A model generated the notes under the pieces. The model worked only from the letters and a program-made list of their open reading frames with translations. It made no database searches and was not told the origin of the DNA. From an uncultured Oscillospiraceae bacterium (GTDB taxonomy: Bacteria; Bacillota; Clostridia; Oscillospirales; Oscillospiraceae), in the NCBI GenBank assembly GCA_934565615.1, contig CAKTIH010000077.1, forward strand, positions 1 to 10,907: a DNA stretch of 10,907 nt, in the 5' to 3' direction. Positions 7,629-10,907 of the stretch are shown piece by piece (position 1 is the stretch's first letter; every line of letters begins with the position of its first letter). A program made the position numbers and the translations under genes.

Positions 7629-7665
7629 TAACGTTAGCACTCTTTTTGTGAGAGTGCTAACGTTA
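7629..7665. promoter_or_regulatory. CIRCE operator (HrcA-binding inverted repeat)
   Basis: TTAGCACTC-N9-GAGTGCTAA at 7634-7660 is an exact match to the CIRCE consensus. The palindrome extends by five more perfect pairs on each side (arms 7629-7642 and 7652-7665). By established knowledge HrcA binds CIRCE and represses heat-shock genes until heat inactivates it. The downstream gene is hsp20. T5 at 7668-7672 follows the right arm, so the same sequence may also act as the alr terminator. Confidence 0.93.
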
Positions 7666-7721
7666 ACTTTTTGTTCATATCTTTCGCTATATTTGTTAAT
7701 AATTGTGGGGTATCTTATATA
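7663..7721 (+). promoter_or_regulatory. Candidate hsp20 promoter region (two alternatives)
   Basis: Two arrangements are visible. One is TTAACT (7663-7668) overlapping the CIRCE right arm, a long 19-base spacer and TATATT (7688-7693). The other is TTGTTA (7693-7698), a 17-base spacer and TATATA (7716-7721). Neither is consensus. The first would be directly blocked by a bound repressor. They predict leaders of about 95 or 67 bases before the hsp20 ATG. Confidence 0.4.
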
Positions 7722-7748
7722 CACGATGAAACAAAAGAAATGAAGTTT

Positions 7749-7784
7749 CATCCAAGAATTAAATCAGTAAATAAATTTTGGAGG
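7749..7784 (+). promoter_or_regulatory. Possible SD-sequestering hairpin (RNA-thermometer candidate) of hsp20
   Basis: In the mRNA, UCCAA at 7751-7755 and AAUU at 7757-7760 can pair with AAUUUUGGA at 7774-7782, with G7756 bulged and a 13-base loop. C7749-G7784 closes it beyond an A-G mismatch. This covers the whole GGAGG (7780-7784) ribosome site of hsp20 in an AU-rich, imperfect helix, as in known heat-shock RNA thermometers. No match to a named thermometer class is claimed. Confidence 0.35.
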
Positions 7785-7794
7785 TATATATATT

Positions 7795-8235
7795 ATGTTT
7801 GAACTTATTCCTTTTGATCGCCGTAATCATTCCGTTTCCGCTTTCGATCCGTTCCGTGCCTTTGACGATATGGAACGCAGCTTCTTCAGAGACGTACCTT
7901 CGATCGCTTCCTTCCGCACCGACGTTACCGATACCGGCGACGCCTACAAGCTTGAGGCTGAGCTGCCCGGCTTCAAGAAGGAGGACATCAAGATAGACGT
8001 CGAGGACGATTGCCTGACCATCAGCGCCGAGAGAAAGGTCGACGAGGATAAGAAGGACGAGAAGAACAACTTTGTAAAGCGCGAGCGTTACTACGGTTCC
8101 TACAGCCGCAGCTTTGATGTCTCCGGTATCAACATCGACGGCATCGAGGCGTCCTACACCGACGGCGTCCTGACGCTGACGATGCCGAAGAAGGCTGCCG
8201 AGGTCCCCGCAAGCCGCCGTCTGGAGATCAAGTAA
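7795..8235 (+). CDS. Small heat-shock protein, Hsp20/alpha-crystallin family
   Basis: This is an ATP-independent cytoplasmic chaperone that holds unfolding proteins until DnaK or ClpB type machines refold them. The protein has 146 residues, normal for the family. Residues 1-38 are the variable N-terminal arm (DPFRAFDDMERSFF). The alpha-crystallin domain spans about 39-132, with ELPGFKKEDIKIDVEDDCLTI (first half) and the conserved DGVLTLTMPK (123-132). A C-terminal LEI (143-145) fits the I/V-x-I/V oligomer contact. GGAGG at 7780-7784 lies ten bases before the ATG. Its leader follows a perfect CIRCE element, so HrcA control is expected, and the leader can also fold over the ribosome site. A strong terminator follows, so it is monocistronic. 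Confidence 0.95.
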   Translation: MFELIPFDRRNHSVSAFDPFRAFDDMERSFFRDVPSIASFRTDVTDTGDAYKLEAELPGFKKEDIKIDVEDDCLTISAERKVDEDKKDEKNNFVKRERYYGSYSRSFDVSGINIDGIEASYTDGVLTLTMPKKAAEVPASRRLEIK

Positions 8236-8273
8236 GCTTTGATCCCCGCCCTCCAATGACTCACACACATATT

Positions 8274-8309
8274 TTCCCCCACACCGTGCATGGTGTGGGG
8301 GAATTTTTT
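8274..8309 (+). terminator. Intrinsic terminator of hsp20
   Basis: A perfect 12-bp GC-rich stem (TTCCCCCACACC at 8274-8285 with its complement at 8292-8303) and a 6-base loop are followed at once by T6 (8304-8309). It stops the hsp20 transcript 38 bases past the stop codon. Confidence 0.95.
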
Positions 8310-8311
8310 CT

Positions 8312-8349
8312 TTGCAGCTATTGTTTTTCCGCGCGTATAGTGCTACCAT
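8312..8349 (+). promoter_or_regulatory. Candidate proC promoter region
   Basis: Two overlapping arrangements fit: TTGCAG (8312-8317), 18 bases, TATAGT (8336-8341); or TTGTTT (8321-8326), 17 bases, TACCAT (8344-8349) with an upstream TG. Either follows directly on the hsp20 terminator, so proC is an independent transcription unit. Confidence 0.5.
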
Positions 8350-8395
8350 ACCTGCATATTCCAACGCGCATTCTTATTATATAGGAGATGCTGAA

Positions 8396-9196
8396 ATGAT
8401 AAAATATGAAGCCGGTTTTATCGGTGCAGGCAACATGGGCGGCGCGCTTGCGCTCGCAGCAATGAAGAAGGTAGGAGGAGACAAGGTCGCCGTATCGTGC
8501 AGCAGCGAGGAGAGCACCGCCGCAAAGGCGGCAAAGCTCGGCTGCGCCGCCGCAAACGCGGAGGAAATAATAGCAAACAGCCGCTATGTCTTTTTAGGCG
8601 TCAAGCCGCAGATGCTACGCTCCGTTGTGCAGAGTCTCGAAAAACCGCTGCATGAAGCGGACACGGTGTTCGTGTCGATGATCGCGGGCGTAAGCCTTGA
8701 TACGCTCGCGCTGCTTCTCGGCGCGGACAAGAAGATCATCCGCATCATGCCGAACACGGCCTGCGCTGTCGGTCAGGGCGTGCTGCTGGTGTGCGCGAAC
8801 GCGAATGTGACCGCGCAGGAGCTGGCGGAGTTTGAAGTGATGATGGAGCACTCAGGCGTTGTCGACCGCATCGACGAGAAGCTCATCGATGCTGCAAGCG
8901 CGGTGTCCGGCTGCGGCCCGGCCTACGCGTATATGTTCATTGAGGCGCTTGCCGACGGCGGCGTCAAGTGCGGCCTGCCGCGTGCGAAGGCGATACGCTA
9001 CGCCGCGCAGATGCTGCTCGGCAGCGCCGAGATGGTGCTCCGGTCCGACAAGCACCCGGAGCTTTTGAAGGACGAGGTATGCAGCCCCGGCGGAAGCACC
9101 ATCGCGGGCGTCGCCGCGCTTGAGGAGCACGGCTTCAGAAGCGGCTGCATCGCCGCCGTCGACGCGGCCTACGAGAAAACAAAGAAGCTCGGGTGA
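8396..9196 (+). CDS. proC: Pyrroline-5-carboxylate reductase
   Basis: This enzyme performs the last step of proline synthesis, reducing pyrroline-5-carboxylate with NAD(P)H in the cytoplasm. It has 266 residues from the ATG at 8396, a normal length. The N-terminal Rossmann motif is FIGAGNMGG (8-16). VFLGVKPQ (65-72), IRIMPNT (115-121) and the family signature from SGCGPAYAYMFIEALADGG into GLPR (171-196) follow. The C-terminal EVCSPGGSTIAG (227-238) is also characteristic. The start is chosen because AGGAG (8383-8387) lies eight bases upstream and the Rossmann fold begins right after; the frame extends back to 8312 without support. No clear plus-strand terminator follows it. It has no proA or proB neighbour here. 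Confidence 0.96.
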   Translation: MIKYEAGFIGAGNMGGALALAAMKKVGGDKVAVSCSSEESTAAKAAKLGCAAANAEEIIANSRYVFLGVKPQMLRSVVQSLEKPLHEADTVFVSMIAGVSLDTLALLLGADKKIIRIMPNTACAVGQGVLLVCANANVTAQELAEFEVMMEHSGVVDRIDEKLIDAASAVSGCGPAYAYMFIEALADGGVKCGLPRAKAIRYAAQMLLGSAEMVLRSDKHPELLKDEVCSPGGSTIAGVAALEEHGFRSGCIAAVDAAYEKTKKLG

Positions 9197-9529
9197 TCGC
9201 GGGGGAGGCGTTGGCACGTAGTTGCTTTCCAAACGAGGATCAATCAGCGAAATATGCAATAAAGCCAACTTGAAGTCCGGCGGAGCGGTGTTTACTTTTT
9301 CCGTGGAAGTAATAAAAACCGAATCAAAGCCCAGCCGCAGGCGGGTTTGATTCGGAAAGGAAGAAGGAGCTAACGTAGTGCAGTTTTCGCCGCAAGGCGG
9401 AAACGGAACGGTGTTTGCTCCTCCTGACGTGGTGGAGCTCCTCGCCTGCGGGCGAGCCAGGTCGCGGCTCTGGAGCGCCCCCGGCGCTCCATTCACTACC
9501 GCGCCCTTCGAGCCCCAATCCCGTCATAT
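9197..9529. other. Gene-free, hairpin-rich block between proC and tRNA-Leu
   Basis: No credible gene is visible. The block holds a run of inverted repeats: TTACTT/AAGTAA (9292-9312), CCGAATCAAA/TTTGATTCGG (9319-9355), TTTTCGCC-GCAA-GGCGGAAA (9384-9403), GCTCC/GGAGC with two inner pairs (9417-9438), CTCGCC/GGCGAG (9441-9456) and a perfect 9-bp TGGAGCGCC/GGCGCTCCA (9471-9491). It also holds an imperfect direct repeat (GGCGGA then CGGTGTTT, near 9280-9293 and 9396-9416). It could be a structured RNA, a non-autonomous repeat, or decayed DNA; nothing in it is recognised. Confidence 0.6.
9314..9355 (-). terminator. Minus-strand terminator-like hairpin
   Basis: A 10-bp outer stem (CCGAATCAAA at 9319-9328 with 9346-9355) continues, after a bulge, into CCC/GGG and GCC/GGC pairs with a GCA loop. 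On the minus strand it is followed by T5 then ATTA. No minus-strand gene is visible just before it other than tRNA-Leu, which has its own hairpin. Confidence 0.6.
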
Positions 9530-9575
9530 AAGAATAAATAGCATTATCCCTTGCGGGACAATGCTATTTATTCTT
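9530..9575 (-). terminator. Hairpin terminator of tRNA-Leu
   Basis: A 16-bp perfect outer stem (AAGAATAAATAGCATT at 9530-9545 with 9560-9575), one mismatch, then TCCC/GGGA and a 4-base loop. It begins at the last base of the tRNA CCA end on the minus strand. Its descending arm is U-rich (CTATTTATTCTT), so it works as a terminator and 3' boundary for processing. Confidence 0.8.
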
Positions 9576-9660
9576 GGTACCGGTGGTGGGGCTCGAACCC
9601 ACACGGTGTCGCCACCGGCGGATTTTGAATCCGCTACGTCTACCATTCCATCACACCGGC
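9575..9660 (-). tRNA. tRNA-Leu (anticodon CAA)
   Basis: The 86-base gene folds as a class II tRNA: acceptor GCCGGTG with CACCGGT (one G-U at the end), D-stem of three pairs with the GGTAGA loop, anticodon stem GCGGA/TCCGC with loop TTCAAAA giving CAA, a long variable arm CGGTG-GCGA-CACCG, and a perfect T-stem GTGGG/CCCAC with TTCGAGC. A73 and CCA are encoded. It reads UUG codons. Confidence 0.96.
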
Positions 9661-9672
9661 ATACCGTGAAGA

Positions 9673-9701
9673 AGTATATATCATCTACGGCAAAATTTCA
9701 A
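9673..9701 (-). promoter_or_regulatory. Promoter of tRNA-Leu
   Basis: On the minus strand TTGAAA (9701-9696), a 17-base spacer and TATACT (9678-9673) lie 12 bases before the tRNA 5' end, so transcription starts a few bases upstream of the mature tRNA. It falls in the 59-base gap after the GH25 gene. Confidence 0.8.
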
Positions 9702-9719
9702 GTATTTAGTTTCTCATTT

Positions 9720-10607
9720 CTACGTTTCCGGTGTAGGCGATGCCACGGGCTTTGCTATAAACCACAGGTTCATATCCGTCGGCTCGGCGATTCCTGGCAC
9801 AGTTTCGGTGAAGCTGTACTGCCACATGTCACACGCATAATAGAAATTGGGAAAGCCGCTTTCCGGCAGAGAGAACCAGAACTCGTAATCGGTAAGCCTC
9901 GTCAGATCATAGCCGTAGTAGCCGAGATTACGGTTGAAGTACACGCACGGCACGTACCCGGCGCCTTTGACAGTCTCGCAGAAAGCGCGTGCGCAGTCGG
10001 TCCGCAGTTCCATTGTCAGCCCGTGGCTCCTTGCCTCGGCGGCATCTATCTTCTCCCAGTCGAACACGACCGGCAGCGTGACGTTATATTTCCCGATGCG
10101 CTCAAGGACGAAGTCGGCCTCCTCAATCGCCTCCTGGACTGTCACGGCCTGGGAAAACATGTACACGCCCACATGCAGCCCCGAGTCGAGCGCGCCCTGA
10201 ATGTTGCGCTCAAAGTACGCGTCCTCAAAAAGCCCGCCTTCGGTGTAGCCGCGCCAGCCGACACGGATATAGGCATAGTCGACGCCGGATGCGGCGACCT
10301 GCTTCCAGTCGATATCGAGCTGGTGCTCCGAAACGTCTACCCCACGCAGAACGTCATAGTCGCTGCCTATATATTTAATGCTTCTTCCGTCTGAAGAAAA
10401 CAGATCTTCGGTAAGCTCGTTTGCCGGGACACCCTCAAGCGGAGTCATCCATATCCAATCAAATCCGTCGTATATATATACCTGCCCCTTGTGCGGATCC
10501 TCCGGCTCTTTTTTGCTCAAGAGGCCTATGACAAGTGCGGCTACAAGCGCGGCAAGAATCACCGTGACAAGGATAAGCGCTGTTTTATTTCTGCGGGCTG
10601 TTCTCAT
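9720..10607 (-). CDS. Membrane-anchored GH25 muramidase (lysozyme family)
   Basis: The family cuts the beta-1,4 bond between N-acetylmuramic acid and N-acetylglucosamine in peptidoglycan. From the ATG at 10607 it has 295 residues. Residues 1-8 are basic and 9-30 form a hydrophobic segment without a lipobox, probably a signal anchor that leaves the rest outside. Residues ~40-88 are a short unrecognised module (GQVYIYDGFDWIWMTPLEG). The GH25 domain runs from about 89 to 285: GVDVSEHQ with D91, YAYIRVGWRG, LHVGVYMFSQA, LPVVFDWE with D183 and E185 as the expected acidic pair, and MWQYS (261-265). The start at 10607 has GGAG six bases upstream; a GTG at 10649 keeps the frame open but lies at or before the predicted transcript start, and an ATG at 10619 has no clear site. 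It may serve cell-wall remodelling; it lacks cell-wall-binding repeats. Confidence 0.88.
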   Translation of the reverse strand: MRTARRNKTALILVTVILAALVAALVIGLLSKKEPEDPHKGQVYIYDGFDWIWMTPLEGVPANELTEDLFSSDGRSIKYIGSDYDVLRGVDVSEHQLDIDWKQVAASGVDYAYIRVGWRGYTEGGLFEDAYFERNIQGALDSGLHVGVYMFSQAVTVQEAIEEADFVLERIGKYNVTLPVVFDWEKIDAAEARSHGLTMELRTDCARAFCETVKGAGYVPCVYFNRNLGYYGYDLTRLTDYEFWFSLPESGFPNFYYACDMWQYSFTETVPGIAEPTDMNLWFIAKPVASPTPET

Positions 10608-10652
10608 TTGCTGCTCCATTCCGTTTGTGTCTCTGCATGGATATGCCACTGC

Positions 10653-10681
10653 ATTTTATCACAGAACGGCCGATAAAGCAA
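10653..10681 (-). promoter_or_regulatory. Candidate promoter of the GH25 gene
   Basis: On the minus strand TTGCTT (10681-10676), a 17-base spacer and TAAAAT (10658-10653) with an upstream TG (extended -10) are seen. Transcription would start near 10646, which favours the ATG at 10607 as the start codon. Confidence 0.55.
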
Positions 10682-10739
10682 ATACGGTATAAAGCCGATT
10701 TGTATGTAAAATTTTTCTGTCCGATTCAGAAAATAACTG

Positions 10740-10768
10740 TTGACAAATTGTGCCTGTTTTGCTATTAT
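10740..10768 (+). promoter_or_regulatory. Promoter of tRNA-Thr
   Basis: Consensus TTGACA (10740-10745), a 17-base spacer and TATTAT (10763-10768) precede the tRNA. The transcript would start near 10775, leaving a leader of about 57 bases to be removed by RNase P. The strength suits a tRNA or tRNA-cluster promoter. Confidence 0.85.
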
Positions 10769-10831
10769 TACTGAGCGGTCGAAACCCAGCGCTGCAGATC
10801 CGTAGGGGTTGACGGCAGCGTCGGTTTAGAT

Positions 10832-10907
10832 GCTGGTGTAGCTCAGCCGGTAGAGCAGCTGATTTGTAATCAGCAGGTCGGGGGTTCGAATCCGTCCACC
10901 AGCTCCA
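10832..10907 (+). tRNA. tRNA-Thr (anticodon TGT)
   Basis: The 76-base gene has acceptor GCTGGTG/CACCAGC, D-stem GCTC/GAGC, anticodon stem GCTGA/TCAGC with loop TTTGTAA giving TGT, T-loop TTCGAAT and encoded CCA ending at the last base of the window. It reads ACA and probably other Thr codons. The T-stem reads GGGGG against CCGTC, which leaves one G-G mismatch and one G-U pair. More tRNA genes may follow outside the window. Confidence 0.94.

Noticed and set aside
8852..9496. 214-codon open frame on the minus strand antisense to the proC 3' half and the hairpin block
   Set aside because: It begins at a GTG without a ribosome site, runs through several strong hairpins, and half of it is the shadow of GC-rich proC codons. 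No domain is recognisable.
9501..9529. Possible plus-strand tRNA 3' half (TTCGAGCCCC followed by AATCCCGTC)
   Set aside because: The bases before the T-loop are GCGCCC and cannot form the T-stem, no matching acceptor 5' strand is seen upstream, and there is no CCA.
9378..10394. 338-codon open frame on the plus strand
   Set aside because: It reads through the reverse complement of tRNA-Leu (the well-known spurious …GARTHTVSPPADFESATSTIPSH… peptide) and then antisense to the GH25 gene.
6365..10685. A 12-base repeat TAAAGCAAATAC at 6365 and 10674
   Set aside because: A few 12-base coincidences are expected in a window of this size, and the surroundings do not match.
1..10907. CRISPR array, insertion sequence, phage or plasmid genes
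   Set aside because: No regularly spaced repeats, transposase or integrase motifs, or replication genes are found on either strand.

Overview
The window reads as chromosomal DNA of a Gram-positive Bacillota, most likely a gut-type member of class Clostridia (Oscillospiraceae or a relative). This is inferred from strong AGGAGG-type ribosome sites, LCGC/LCAC lipoboxes, a textbook CIRCE operator, CCA-encoding tRNA genes, GC-rich codon use in genes against AT-rich intergenic regions, and a style of large propeller/solute-binding lipoprotein that I associate with that group. No insertion sequence, phage gene, CRISPR array or replication origin is visible.

Layout. (1) 1-3584, plus strand: two tandem paralogous lipoproteins with an extracellular solute-binding domain. 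The first enters from outside the window. The second is complete, with a propeller-like N-terminal region ahead of the binding domain. A bidirectional hairpin (3596-3622) separates them from (2) 3636-6136, minus strand: a polar amino-acid ABC importer (binding lipoprotein, permease, ATPase). The binding protein has a strong promoter with an ARG-box-like palindrome just downstream. A hairpin and a second promoter lie between the binding protein and the permease. (3) 6479-7600, plus strand: an alanine racemase with unusual motifs. (4) 7795-8235, plus strand: a small heat-shock protein behind a perfect CIRCE element, with a leader that can pair with its own Shine-Dalgarno. (5) 8396-9196, plus strand: pyrroline-5-carboxylate reductase. 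(6) 9197-9574: a gene-free stretch full of hairpins. (7) 9575-9660, minus strand: tRNA-Leu(CAA). (8) 9720-10607, minus strand: a membrane-anchored GH25 muramidase. (9) 10832-10907, plus strand: tRNA-Thr(TGT) with a consensus promoter, possibly the first of a tRNA cluster beyond the window.

The genes are mostly ordinary housekeeping or nutrient-uptake functions. The possible links are peripheral: an arginine-type operator on the importer and a proline-synthesis gene nearby (amino-acid economy), and alanine racemase and the muramidase (cell wall). The most interesting material is in the non-coding DNA: the hsp20 leader (CIRCE plus a possible RNA thermometer), the hairpin-rich block 3' of proC, and the split expression layout of the importer.
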